Positions 28,414 to 38,591 of a stretch of 64,000 nt of DNA are shown here, one piece after another. The notes under the pieces are model-generated. The model searched no databases and was not told where the DNA came from. It saw nothing but the letters and a program-made list of their open reading frames with translations. The stretch lies in the NCBI GenBank assembly GCA_030247855.1, contig JAPDRN010000123.1:31785-95784 (forward strand). The letters run 5' to 3'. Origin of the DNA: Knufia peltigerae (lineage: Eukaryota > Ascomycota > Eurotiomycetes > Chaetothyriales > Trichomeriaceae). The position numbers and the translations under genes are program-made. How positions within the stretch are numbered: the stretch's first letter is position 1; each line of letters starts with the position of its first letter.

Positions 28414-30498
28414 TTATTCAGGGAATAATCCCAAATCATCGACCCACATCCGCATCCAAGTATTCTCCTGGAAATGATTCGTCAAGACAGGCGAAAAGCC
28501 ATCGCCGAAGTCGGCTATCGTAGGCAGTGCCATCGGGTCGTTGTCAAATATCGGTTGCTTATCTAGATGATCATCCATAACCATGCCGTTCAGATCTGGT
28601 GTTGGGTACACTTGCTGTATTTCAGTCTGCTCTGTGTCGGGAAGAGAAGCCTCCACCGAGGTATTCAGGATAGTGCTGATATTTTGCAGATTCTGTATGG
28701 CTGGCGTGCCATAGAGTCCGCCGAGCATTTCGGTGGCAGCGGCCAACGAAGCCTGATCGTGAATCGCCTCTTGGGTCCGGGTTGTTTTTGAGCCTGCATG
28801 GTCGTCGGAATTAATGGCCTTCCTGATCGCACGCACGTTCCGTACATTGTTCGCTGCCGCCGGTCGAGCGCCACCGAGCTTATCAAGGAAGCCCTCTATC
28901 AAGTCCAAGGCGACGTCAGCTTCAGCCCTCAGTCCTGCTACACGCAACGTGGATAGGTGGGGGATAGCCGCTACCATCCCATAGAAAGAGAAGGGCGATG
29001 CCAGGTAGCGTGTATCTTCCCGCAAGTGAATGGCTTGTAGAATTCTGAACATCAGGTTTGAAGCCGAAATGCTCGCTGCATTCTCAGGGGCAATGGCGAA
29101 GACTGATCGAGGCCGATAAAAGACCAAGATCGTGGTCAGTAACGGAGCATGCAATTGAGCTATTTCGAAGTCGTAGGGCCGCTGCCAGCCGTCCGGATCT
29201 TGCAAGCGCAGAGCGTCAGGAAGGTTTTGGCAAAAGTTAACTAGTCTCTGCAAGATTTGACTGCGTTCCGTAGCTGGCTGCTTGTCCTTGGTCAGGAAAT
29301 TGCAGAGGTCGTAAAGGAGACACGTAATTTCCTGGTACGCCACAAAAATGTAGGCGCGAACATGTGTAGGATCGTCGAAATCATTGACCGATGGTTGTTC
29401 CATGGTGCTATCTGCCGGGTTGAGCATACGGGGACGTCCGTGGGCCGTAGCCATCAAACTATCCCTAATGAACAAAGTCCACCAGATTCGTCGTCGGAGG
29501 CCAAAATCTTCCTTATTTATATCAGGCTGCCGCTGGAGACCGATCTGCTGTGCAATGCCGAGGGCACAGCTTTCCCAATAACGAGCTGTATCAGTGGAGA
29601 TGTCTCGTGGCGCGGCTGGAGTGTAGAACTGCATTAGGCACATTGATGCTATGATGTTCAGTGGATTTCTCTCGTAACCAGTGTTGATTAACGCCTTCAC
29701 GCGCTGGTAGTAAGCGTCTTGTGTCGCCTTATTGACGGTCTCTGGGCGCATAAGCGATCCCACTAGCAGGACAGCCTGCAATAGGAGGAGCGAACCCTCG
29801 CCATCAGATGATGATGATCCTAGTGATTTGACATCGACTATTGGCATCCACGGCCATGCTTTGTCAACAAATGCTTCCAACAGGCTTTGGCGAAGAGGGA
29901 GCTCTGGGAGGTCGAAAGCATGGTACAAATGCAGGACTTGTAACTCTGTGGCTGATAGTTTGTGCTGGCGGACTGGCTGATCTTCGTTGGAGTGATCAAT
30001 ATTGGGGAAGTCATCGCCTAAGATGGCAGATCGGGACATATAGCTAGCATTATGAAACTCATCGTGGGAGGACCGCTGGGCATTCGCGGTTGTTCCTGGG
30101 CTGCTGGCCAGCGAATTCTGGCGACCGATGAACAGCAAAGGGGCAGAGACATCCTTATTGTCATCCAGATGCTGGGAAGGGCCTCGTGGAATCGGTACGG
30201 GTTGATTGCTTCGACCACTTGTGGTATTGCCGTTGCGCTGCTTCTGCTTCTGAGTTTGCTCCTGTCGTTGTGGCTCAGGTTGCTGGGCAGGCGATGGCCT
30301 GTTTGGTCCAGGGTGGTCTGCTGCTTTGCGTTTTCGATTCCTTGAGCGGCACTCCACACCGTGTGTCAGACAGTTGCGGCAAGGTTCGATGCCAGTCTGG
30401 TCACATTTGACCTTCCGGGAGTAGCATGCCTCGCAAGCTTTTGGCTGTGACTGCTGCGACCGTGAAGCTGGGTCATAAGTGTGAAAAGTTGTGGCCAT
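28414..30498 (-). CDS. Zn2Cys6 fungal transcription factor (about 694 aa)
   Basis: Single exon; start taken at the ATG at 30498 (MATTFHTYDP), with an upstream in-frame ATG at 30528. A Gal4-type zinc cluster begins near residue 20: cysteines spaced 2, 6, 7, 2 and 6 apart, reading CEACYSRKVKC then CRNC then C. It is followed by a basic RNRKRKA linker and a Gln/Pro-rich region. The middle holds the fungal-specific transcription factor domain, with YWESCALGIAQQIGLQRQ and the RRRIWWTLFIRDSLMATAHGRP motif (family hallmark, about 340-375), and DFDDP after it. The C-terminus is acidic with scattered hydrophobics, a possible activation region. Target genes are unknown. It is the nearest regulator to the amidase/imidase/ene-reductase genes. 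Confidence 0.92.
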   Translation of the reverse strand: MATTFHTYDPASRSQQSQPKACEACYSRKVKCDQTGIEPCRNCLTHGVECRSRNRKRKAADHPGPNRPSPAQQPEPQRQEQTQKQKQRNGNTTSGRSNQPVPIPRGPSQHLDDNKDVSAPLLFIGRQNSLASSPGTTANAQRSSHDEFHNASYMSRSAILGDDFPNIDHSNEDQPVRQHKLSATELQVLHLYHAFDLPELPLRQSLLEAFVDKAWPWMPIVDVKSLGSSSSDGEGSLLLLQAVLLVGSLMRPETVNKATQDAYYQRVKALINTGYERNPLNIIASMCLMQFYTPAAPRDISTDTARYWESCALGIAQQIGLQRQPDINKEDFGLRRRIWWTLFIRDSLMATAHGRPRMLNPADSTMEQPSVNDFDDPTHVRAYIFVAYQEITCLLYDLCNFLTKDKQPATERSQILQRLVNFCQNLPDALRLQDPDGWQRPYDFEIAQLHAPLLTTILVFYRPRSVFAIAPENAASISASNLMFRILQAIHLREDTRYLASPFSFYGMVAAIPHLSTLRVAGLRAEADVALDLIEGFLDKLGGARPAAANNVRNVRAIRKAINSDDHAGSKTTRTQEAIHDQASLAAATEMLGGLYGTPAIQNLQNISTILNTSVEASLPDTEQTEIQQVYPTPDLNGMVMDDHLDKQPIFDNDPMALPTIADFGDGFSPVLTNHFQENTWMRMWVDDLGLFPE

Positions 30499-32687
30499 TT
30501 CGGTCGAACATACAAGAATTAGGCTCATCCCCAAGGATCGACCGAAGTGACTGCATGGAAGGAAGAGCGCCAAGTGTCTAGCCTGATCATGTACTATAGC
30601 ACTGGTCGGAAGGGATTGGTTCTCGGACGAGACTCTGCTGTCCGTATAGAGGACTCGAATCTAACCTGACTCCGAATGTCTTGCCTTGTTGGGTGACTGA
30701 GAGAATTGATTGGCGCAGCCACTGCGTCGTGGTCGGAATTGACTTCAAGGCAACGGATTGGCGATATATCATCTGAGCAAGCACAAGGTTGATCGTCCCA
30801 ACGATGTCGACGCTCACGGGTGATTTGCTCAAGGGTCAGATGTGGCGGCAGCATCGACCGAGGTCTGTGATAAGGCATGCTTGGAGCTGTGGGGGGGCGG
30901 GATCTTTTCCTGGCAGTACGGAGTAACCCTACAGTACTGTACATGTACGCTACCTTGCAGGTTGGCAAACACGCGTACGGGTACATGTACTGTATGTGTA
31001 GTGTCTAGACCTTTCCCCGGTTGAGGATCCCTGTTTCGGCCCTTCGAGGCTGCGCAGCGAAAGCTCATAGAGATGGCCATTGCCGCTCCGCCATGTGCAG
31101 CTTGATCCTCACCCTTGACGAAGTAGACTGGCCTGTGAACGTCTCTGTGACGGGACCAAGCCAGGATTATATGGCACAATGATCCGCCATCCCTGACCTC
31201 ATCTTCCTCCCCATCTCATCTACGCAAACAATGGCAATGTATCCCAGTCGAGTTGCATATGACCATCGTCAATTGTTCCGCAGACGAGATCACCAGTAGC
31301 ATCCTATCTTGCCCACCCCAGTCCGCGACCTCGGGACCACTTCATGTTGACCACTTCATGTTCACCGGTCACGGACACAATCATTCGCCAAACATGTTTA
31401 CCCTTGGTCGTATCACATTGAGCTGCACTCGGAACTGGGCATTAAGGCATGTACTCATTGCGTTGCGATGCTCTCATCTCATCCCGTGTCAACCCTGCAT
31501 ATAAAAATTCAACACGGGATTCTAGATTCGCAATGCTTCGAATGATTTCAAGGTGAGTGGCCTGTCTCGTGGGAATAATTTTTTGGTGAAGGCATTCGCT
31601 CCATCTTCTCTTGTCCTTGGCACATAACAATTCCAACCCCAAGTCACTCGCTAGGCTTCTTCTCTGGTCCTTCTATTCCTTCTTCTTTTTCTCAGTCGTT
31701 AGCAGCCATTGTTCCTTCTGCACAGCTGCTTCAGCTTCAAAATGACTTAAACAAGCTCACAAACAATGGCATCAGTATCTAGTAAGTGTAGCGACAGCCT
31801 AAACAACAACGCGCTCGCCATTTTCACCTATAGAGGCGCGTAGTATCTCCTTCTGGGCGATGGACCTAAAGACCTCATGTATCACCTTGTATCTTGACCA
31901 ACGGATATCACTATTTTCAAGTCTTTACAGAGTATGTTACTGTTCACCAGTGTCATGGGTTGACCCATACAGCAGCAGGGTGAGGCCATTCTTTCAGCAG
32001 GCCGGCCTTCGACTTAGTAGGTATCGTGGATAGAGGTAGGTATCCGATATTAGCAGGCTTCTTCGTAACGGTCCCTCTTAAAGGTCGCGGGAATTTAAGG
32101 ATTGAAAGATATCGTCAAGTCTGAGAAAGAATAGGATTATAGAAGCATGATTATACAGTATTCTTCGAGTGCTTAGGTAGAAGCATCAATCGAAAACCTA
32201 CCTTTAAAAGACTCTGGAAAGTAAAATAGAACTGTGCAGGATTTCGCCCCTCCAACCGGTCAAGGGGGTCGCGCGAATCGTGGCGCGAGCAAGGGCGGCA
32301 TCAGCTTATTTCCCGATCGAGGGTGTGGCGCGAGCAGTTCAACCAACTCTGGCCTTGGCTGGAGAGAGAGAGAGTGATGTGTGTGAAGAGGTCCAGAGAA
32401 GCTCAGACGCAGGGAGAGGCAACACTGACTGAACTACGGAATTCGACAACTCTCCAAAGTGCAGCTTCTTCTGCCACCCGTCGATTTTGCCTACAGCCTT
32501 TCTTAATCTTGACCTCACCACTTCATCTGACGCGCACATTCCTTCAAACTTTGCAGGTTTGCTCGACTCGATCCTTCGAACAAATCGACGTGCGAAACGA
32601 CTACTTTAACGCCCTACCCGTGGAGTATGCTGGTCGCGCTTTTGTTATTATTGTAAGGGATCAATTTTGCGATGGCAGCAGGCGCAA
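30499..32687. other. Long divergent intergenic region, no gene supported
   Basis: About 2.2 kb lies between the Zn2Cys6 gene and swr1. It has one TACGGAGTA copy at 30917-30925. The part 31850-32240 is AT-richer and has no coding character; it could be an old degraded element, but I see no termini or domains. Just before swr1, a 12-base direct repeat GTGGCGCGAGCA occurs at about 32280 and 32325. No convincing open frame on either strand. Confidence 0.5.
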
Positions 32688-35600
32688 ATGCCGGACTCTC
32701 CTCCGACCGGCGACTTGCATCCCAGCAGCCAAAATCAAGGCACGTTTCATCAACCACACACAACACGGCCACCTCTGACTGATGACCATGCAGGAGTTTT
32801 CACGGATAATGAAGTCGTACCTCCTCCCCGCCACGACGATGCCTCGATCGAACGCGGTGACTCTGATGAGCCGCAGTCTAAAAGACGGAAGATCGCAGAA
32901 CACAAAGCCTCTCCGAGACCAGTGTCGCCTCCCTGGAAACGGATCGCGGCGGAAGGCCCAACTTCCTTCCTCGAAGATGGCCGAAGGAGATCTGGAAGGA
33001 CAAATATCGTGCCCCTCGATTTGCAGCCGCAGTCGAACAAGAGGCACACCCGCGCCGCGTTTGACAAGGTGAAGACAGAACAACAACAAAAACACGCCAA
33101 GCCCGTCTACAATGTGTCGACACGAAAGCCAAAGGCTGAGATGCCAGAACCATCGCCCACGCCTAAACGAGTTCCCGGCAGGCCTCCTAGAAATCGCGAA
33201 TCTGGCAAGACGCCCTCAGTCAAACATGAAGAGGCGCCGAAACCCGCCCAGGCCCTGCATGCGCACCAAGATCAATATGTACGGGAAAGAAGACGTTCGC
33301 GAGAAGTCGAAGGAATGAAAGCCAAAATCGAAGAGCTTAAGAAACTCCGAGATAGCCTGAAGTCCTCCGGTGCCTCTGTGTCCAAGTCGCCCAGCCGTCG
33401 TGGCCGGCGAAAATCTACCGTCGTCAACGGGGTCGATGTTAAGTCGCCACCCCACATGAATGGTGCTTTGGAAACGGATGACGATGGAGACGAATCGGAA
33501 ACATCTAGCATACACACGACACGGGATGCAGATGTGCCTTTGACCTTGCACAAAGTGACATTTCGTGTCCAGCTCCCTGAGCCCACTGTTGCTACGCCTT
33601 CTAATATCCCGCCGCCGAAGAGATTCACATCATTTTCGGAATTCCTGGACCATGACGAGTCCGAGCCACGCGCCGGTGAGGACATACTCACCCCGCAACA
33701 AATTAGAAAAGAGGCTGCAGCAAGAAACAGAGTATGTGGAGCGGTAAAGAGTGGCAAGGTCTTTGACAAATTGCTAAATGATACGCTACCTGCAAAACAC
33801 GACGAACCAAAACGACAATACGCGCATCTCGACTATTTGCTTGCCCACATCGGCCATTTCAGACATCTGCTGAGGAAGGAAGCACAAGATCATAGGCGGA
33901 TAGCACAGACCTTGGCTCACGAGGCGAAAAAGTACGTGGAAGAGAAGCGAAAACGAAACAAAGTCAAGAGTCCCGAGGAGATAGAGCAAGAAAGGCGGCT
34001 GGCGGCTATTGCTTCGTATCGGGCCGTGGTGAAAGATATGGACAAGTTGTGGACAGCCGTGAGGACTGAGGTAGACCTCATGCGACAGAAACAATACGAA
34101 GAAGAACAGCAAGCGAAGATGAAAGGCCATCTCGCCCGGGTGCTGGATCGAACTGATCAAATGCTAAGCCGTGCCACCGATCAAGAGGAGTCTCTCATGA
34201 GTGAGACAGACCTGTCAACGGACGAGGGAGCAACGAGCGAGACTGAAGACAGTGAACAAATGTCTGAAAGCGATACAGAACCAGAGTCGGAATCTGCAGC
34301 CGGTGATGATGATGCAGAAATGTCAATCGAGGAATTGAAGCGAAAGTACGGAAATCTTCCCGAGTTATCAGCTGATGAAGAGATGTCTGTTCAAGCTGAT
34401 GCAGAGACCGATCCACATCAGTCTGAGGAAGAAGATTCAGATCCTGAGACCGAAATGGACAGCGAGTTTGACACTGATGACTCAAATGATGGTGATGATG
34501 ACGACGACGACAATGCCGAAGATAGTGAAGAAGAGACTCGAGGCGGCCTTCTATCGTTGTTCTCGAAGAAAGAAATCGCCAGTATGGCACCATCCTCAGA
34601 AGATGCTGCATCTGAGGATAACGATGGCGAAGCTGCCAGTCCACCCATGGTCGAAGTCCTCGAAGATCACGAGATGCAAAACGTGGAAAATCAGCCAATT
34701 CCGACAGATTCGGAAAAAGCTGAGCATGACGAGGCCGTACCCGCACGCATGCCTGAAAGTGACCACCATGAGGAGGTACATCGAGACGCTTCAGCTGACG
34801 TCCACATGTCCCAGCTAGACGACAATGATTCCGTCAGTCAGGAGGCAAGTGCTCACACTTCGCCACATACGACTGCAACCAAACTGTCCGAACTGGACTC
34901 TGTTTCATCGATTGAAGCCGCTGCCGAAGCCACAGCCGAAGCCACAAAACCTGCAGTCCCATCTCCGGAGAGCAAGTCCATCATCAAAACCCCAGTTCCT
35001 AGCTTGTTGCGCGGCACTCTACGAGAGTATCAGCATGAAGGACTCGACTGGCTCGCAGACCTGTATGCACACGGAAGAAGTGGCATTTTGGCTGATGAGA
35101 TGGGTCTCGGTAAGACGATTCAAAGTATTTCATTGCTCGCACACCTTGCCGAGGTTCATGAGGTCTGGGGTCCGCACCTTATTGTGGTACCGACCAGCGT
35201 GATGCTCAACTGGGAAATGGAGTTCAAGAAGTTTCTGCCTGGCTTCAAGATTTTGACATACTATGGTAGCCCAGAGGAGAGAAAACAGAAGAGAAAAGGT
35301 TGGATGACCGACGACAGTTTCAACGTTTGTGTGACGTCGTATCAACTTGTTTTGCAAGATGCCAATTCGTTCAAAAGGAGAAGATGGCATTACATGATAC
35401 TTGATGAAGCTCACAATATCAAGAACTTCCGGTCAGAAAGATGGCAAACCATGATGACTTTCAATACAAGAGCTCGACTTCTCCTAACAGGAACACCGCT
35501 GCAGAACAACTTGACCGAATTATGGTCTCTCCTGTTCTTCCTCCATTATGGTCAGGAAAACCAGGGCGAGGACGATGCTTTTGCCGGCCTAAAAGAATGG

Positions 35601-37580
35601 TCTGAATGGTTCAAGAAGCCAGTAGAATCGATCTTGGAACATGGAAGGCAGGTTTTGGATGAAGAAGACCGAGAACAGGTCGCGAAGCTGCACAAAGTCA
35701 TTCGGCCTTTTCTTCTTCGAAGGCTGAAAGCAGATGTTGAAAAGCAGATGCCGGCAAAGTACGAACACGTGGAGATTTGTCGGTTGTCCAAACGCCAGCG
35801 ACAATTGTACGATGGCTTCATGTCAAGAGCGCAGACTAAGGAAACTCTTGCTTCCGGAAACTATCTCTCCATCATCAATGCTCTGATGCAGCTTCGAAAA
35901 GTGTGCAACCATCCAGACCTCTTTGAAACACGGCCCATCACAACCTCTTTTGCCATGCCCAAATCTACGGCTGCCACTTTCGAGATCAAAGACCTCCTTA
36001 TCCGGCGCAAGATGATGCGTAATGCTGCAAACGACCTAGACCTCGATTTCTTGAGGTTGGCCCCGCTGTCGGACGAGAGTATGTCTATGATAGAGTTCAT
36101 GCAGACAGCCGGACGTCATGCATCTCACCTTCTCAAAGGTTTACGAGAATCACAATATCGGCGGATCTCTCAAGATACTAATTGGCATGGTGAAACTTGT
36201 TTGGGAGTTTTGGGCTCACTGGAAAACGTTGGAAGAAAGTCTAGGATTCAAGAGCTCGACCGAGCAATTTACTACGAGGCGTACCGCCACCATCAACACC
36301 CGATCTATGGAAGAGGACTGATTAACAAGTTGACCGTCAATACTACCGGCGCCTTCCTTTCCAGACTTTCTCCTTTTAGAGTCCGAAGCAAATGGTGGGA
36401 GAACGAGATGCCGGTGGCAGCTCTTGATCTTGTACAGTCTGTCGAGTCGAGATCCGCTCTCATGGAGCCTCTCATTGAGCAGTTCGCCTGCGTTACCCCT
36501 GCCGTGGTTGCTACAGACTTGGGCATGACCGCTGTAACCGAAGCAGGAGCTGCAACTATAAGAGCAGATCCCCAAACGTGGAAACGGGATCCCTTTCACC
36601 AAGCAAGGATGAAACTATCCATAGCATTTCCCGACAAGAGACTCTTGCAGTACGACTGTGGCAAGCTACAGAGATTGGACAAGTTATTGCGGCAATTGCA
36701 GTCAGGAGGTCATCGGGCGCTCATCTTCACCCAAATGACCAAGGTATTGGACATTCTCGAACAGTTTCTCAACATTCATGGCCATCGGTACCTCAGACTA
36801 GACGGCGCTACCAAGGTTGAGCAAAGACAAATTCTAACCGACCGATTCAATAACGATCCTCGCATCCTGGCTTTCATCCTTTCGTCTCGATCCGGTGGAT
36901 TGGGTATCAACTTGACAGGAGCGGATACTGTCATCTTCTACGATCTGGATTGGAATCCTGCCATGGACAGGCAATGCACAGACCGAGCACATCGGATAGG
37001 ACAGACTCGTGACGTCCACATCTATCGATTCGTCTCCGAGCACACGATCGAGGCCAACATTCTTCGCAAAGCCAACCAAAAGCAACTGCTGGACGATGTT
37101 GTCATTCAAGAGGGCGACTTTACGACAGATTACATGAACAAGTTGACCTACCGGGACATGCTTGACGATGATGGCGCACCAGACGAGAACGACGCCGCCG
37201 GACTCGCCATGGACAGGGTTCTTGGGAACGACAAGACCAACGTTGCCGTGTTGGAACAGGCGGAAGACCAAGAGGATCGTGCCGCGGCCAAGGTGGCCGC
37301 CAGGGAAGTGCAACACGCCGACGACGGTGACTTCGAGGACAAGACCGCCTCCGCGACCCCGCGCACCAACGAAGCCCACACGCCCGGGCCGTTTGCCGCC
37401 ACGGAGGCGGCGTTGGCGGAGACTCGAGACGATCAGGATCAAGTCGACGGCCACGACATCGACGGGTACATGGTCAAGCTGCAGTCATGGATGATGAAGG
37501 ACGTGCCGCTCGGCCCCGGCAAAGACAAGCGGAAAAGGGGGAAACGACGTGACGAGCACCGAGTGAGAAGAGTTAGGTAG
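32688..37580 (+). CDS. swr1: SWR1 ATP-dependent chromatin remodeller, catalytic subunit (1630 aa)
   Basis: Single exon. The ATG at 32688 is the first methionine in frame. Order: a charged N-terminus with the SWR1-typical RPVSPPWK...EGPTSFL segment; an HSA domain around residues 380-440 (HFRHLLRKEAQDHRR, binds actin-related proteins); an acidic histone-contacting stretch of Asp/Glu/Ser runs at about 505-670. Helicase lobe 1 has ADEMGLGKT (about 803) and DEAH (about 905). An insertion of nearly 300 residues follows, diagnostic of the INO80/SWR1 class. Lobe 2 has LIFTQMTKVLDIL (about 1343) and DRAHRIGQTRDVHIYRF (about 1433). SWR1 exchanges nucleosomal H2A-H2B for H2A.Z-H2B, using ATP in the nucleus. 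Length is in the usual fungal range (1,500-1,700). Another ATG at 32671 is out of frame. Confidence 0.97.
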   Translation: MPDSPPTGDLHPSSQNQGTFHQPHTTRPPLTDDHAGVFTDNEVVPPPRHDDASIERGDSDEPQSKRRKIAEHKASPRPVSPPWKRIAAEGPTSFLEDGRRRSGRTNIVPLDLQPQSNKRHTRAAFDKVKTEQQQKHAKPVYNVSTRKPKAEMPEPSPTPKRVPGRPPRNRESGKTPSVKHEEAPKPAQALHAHQDQYVRERRRSREVEGMKAKIEELKKLRDSLKSSGASVSKSPSRRGRRKSTVVNGVDVKSPPHMNGALETDDDGDESETSSIHTTRDADVPLTLHKVTFRVQLPEPTVATPSNIPPPKRFTSFSEFLDHDESEPRAGEDILTPQQIRKEAAARNRVCGAVKSGKVFDKLLNDTLPAKHDEPKRQYAHLDYLLAHIGHFRHLLRKEAQDHRRIAQTLAHEAKKYVEEKRKRNKVKSPEEIEQERRLAAIASYRAVVKDMDKLWTAVRTEVDLMRQKQYEEEQQAKMKGHLARVLDRTDQMLSRATDQEESLMSETDLSTDEGATSETEDSEQMSESDTEPESESAAGDDDAEMSIEELKRKYGNLPELSADEEMSVQADAETDPHQSEEEDSDPETEMDSEFDTDDSNDGDDDDDDNAEDSEEETRGGLLSLFSKKEIASMAPSSEDAASEDNDGEAASPPMVEVLEDHEMQNVENQPIPTDSEKAEHDEAVPARMPESDHHEEVHRDASADVHMSQLDDNDSVSQEASAHTSPHTTATKLSELDSVSSIEAAAEATAEATKPAVPSPESKSIIKTPVPSLLRGTLREYQHEGLDWLADLYAHGRSGILADEMGLGKTIQSISLLAHLAEVHEVWGPHLIVVPTSVMLNWEMEFKKFLPGFKILTYYGSPEERKQKRKGWMTDDSFNVCVTSYQLVLQDANSFKRRRWHYMILDEAHNIKNFRSERWQTMMTFNTRARLLLTGTPLQNNLTELWSLLFFLHYGQENQGEDDAFAGLKEWSEWFKKPVESILEHGRQVLDEEDREQVAKLHKVIRPFLLRRLKADVEKQMPAKYEHVEICRLSKRQRQLYDGFMSRAQTKETLASGNYLSIINALMQLRKVCNHPDLFETRPITTSFAMPKSTAATFEIKDLLIRRKMMRNAANDLDLDFLRLAPLSDESMSMIEFMQTAGRHASHLLKGLRESQYRRISQDTNWHGETCLGVLGSLENVGRKSRIQELDRAIYYEAYRHHQHPIYGRGLINKLTVNTTGAFLSRLSPFRVRSKWWENEMPVAALDLVQSVESRSALMEPLIEQFACVTPAVVATDLGMTAVTEAGAATIRADPQTWKRDPFHQARMKLSIAFPDKRLLQYDCGKLQRLDKLLRQLQSGGHRALIFTQMTKVLDILEQFLNIHGHRYLRLDGATKVEQRQILTDRFNNDPRILAFILSSRSGGLGINLTGADTVIFYDLDWNPAMDRQCTDRAHRIGQTRDVHIYRFVSEHTIEANILRKANQKQLLDDVVIQEGDFTTDYMNKLTYRDMLDDDGAPDENDAAGLAMDRVLGNDKTNVAVLEQAEDQEDRAAAKVAAREVQHADDGDFEDKTASATPRTNEAHTPGPFAATEAALAETRDDQDQVDGHDIDGYMVKLQSWMMKDVPLGPGKDKRKRGKRRDEHRVRRVR

Positions 37581-37872
37581 TTAGAGACAGGGTGATGACG
37601 GTGGCGACTTGTTTTTTTTTCTTTCTTTCTCGATTGCTTGTGAAGCCCTCTCTAGGTACGGAGGAGTAGCAAGTCGGACGGACAGAGGGCCGTGGGGGGT
37701 TCCGGTGGGGTCGGTCGTCACCGGCGCTCACCCAAGTGTAAAGATAGCTTGATACAAAAAGACCATTTGATTACATCCTGGCTATCACATTGTGGAAGGT
37801 TGTGACGAGAATTAAAGTGTAAAAAGAGAAGATGTATAAAAACAGAATTCGACGACAAGATACAAATACACA

Positions 37873-37948
<76 letters not shown>

Positions 37949-38591
37949 CTGTATCACCACAGTATTCGGCATTCGTATAGTATGAATTCATGACTGGTGG
38001 GGGGGTATCACTAGATTCAATACGTAGTATTTGCCATGTCATACCGGGGGAGAGAGTTTGCGTCCTCCTGGACAAGACAAGAACGAGAAGCGGTCCATCT
38101 ATCCAGCTTGGAAAAGAGGGCTCTCGGTCCAGAAGACTTGGGGGTTTCTGTCGGCTCTTTTTTTCTCGCTTGGCCCATTGCTTTGTCGCTCACTCCCTTT
38201 ACGGGGGTTGTCGGTTCCGTCCTCGCCATTTTTTGGGGGGGTCTGCTCGGCGAGGACGGACCCCACAAACTCTCTAGAACCAAAGAATGAATGATTTGAT
38301 TGATCGATTTGAGAATTCAATCAGAATTTAGAGAGGAAAAAAAAGAGGGGGAAGGAAACAAAAGTGCTACCAGACCAAAAAAAAAAAAGAACGTGGGGGG
38401 GGGGGTATAGTTCGTGGTATTCGTAGTCGTGTCAAGAGTTGAATCAGTCCCAGTCCAATCAAGACTGGCCCCGTCCGTGTCCTGGAAAATGTCGCAAGAC
38501 AGGCCCTACTACTAGAGGCCCAAGGAAATATCTTTGCGAGGGTCGTCCTCGATTCCTTGATCGGGGTTTCGTCCGAAGCTCAAGCTCAAGC
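37581..38591. other. Convergent intergenic region with microsatellites
   Basis: About 1 kb lies between the 3' ends of swr1 and the sugar porter gene. It contains a CA/GA compound microsatellite at 37868-37946 and homopolymer runs: T near 37612, A at about 38379 and G at 38395-38405. Open frames here come from the repeats and are not genes. Confidence 0.6.
37868..37946. repeat. Compound dinucleotide microsatellite (AC)n(GA)n
   Basis: About 11 copies of AC (37868-37890) are followed directly by 28 copies of GA (37891-37946). It is pure, uninterrupted and likely polymorphic in length. It lies in the 3' flank shared by swr1 and the sugar transporter gene. Confidence 0.95.

Noticed and set aside
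31850..32240. AT-rich segment as a RIP-mutated transposon
   Set aside because: No terminal repeats, target duplication or degenerate transposase/reverse-transcriptase reading could be made out.
37718..38075. Minus-strand frames made of Ser-Leu and Cys-Val repeats
   Set aside because: They are pure translations of the AC/GA microsatellite.
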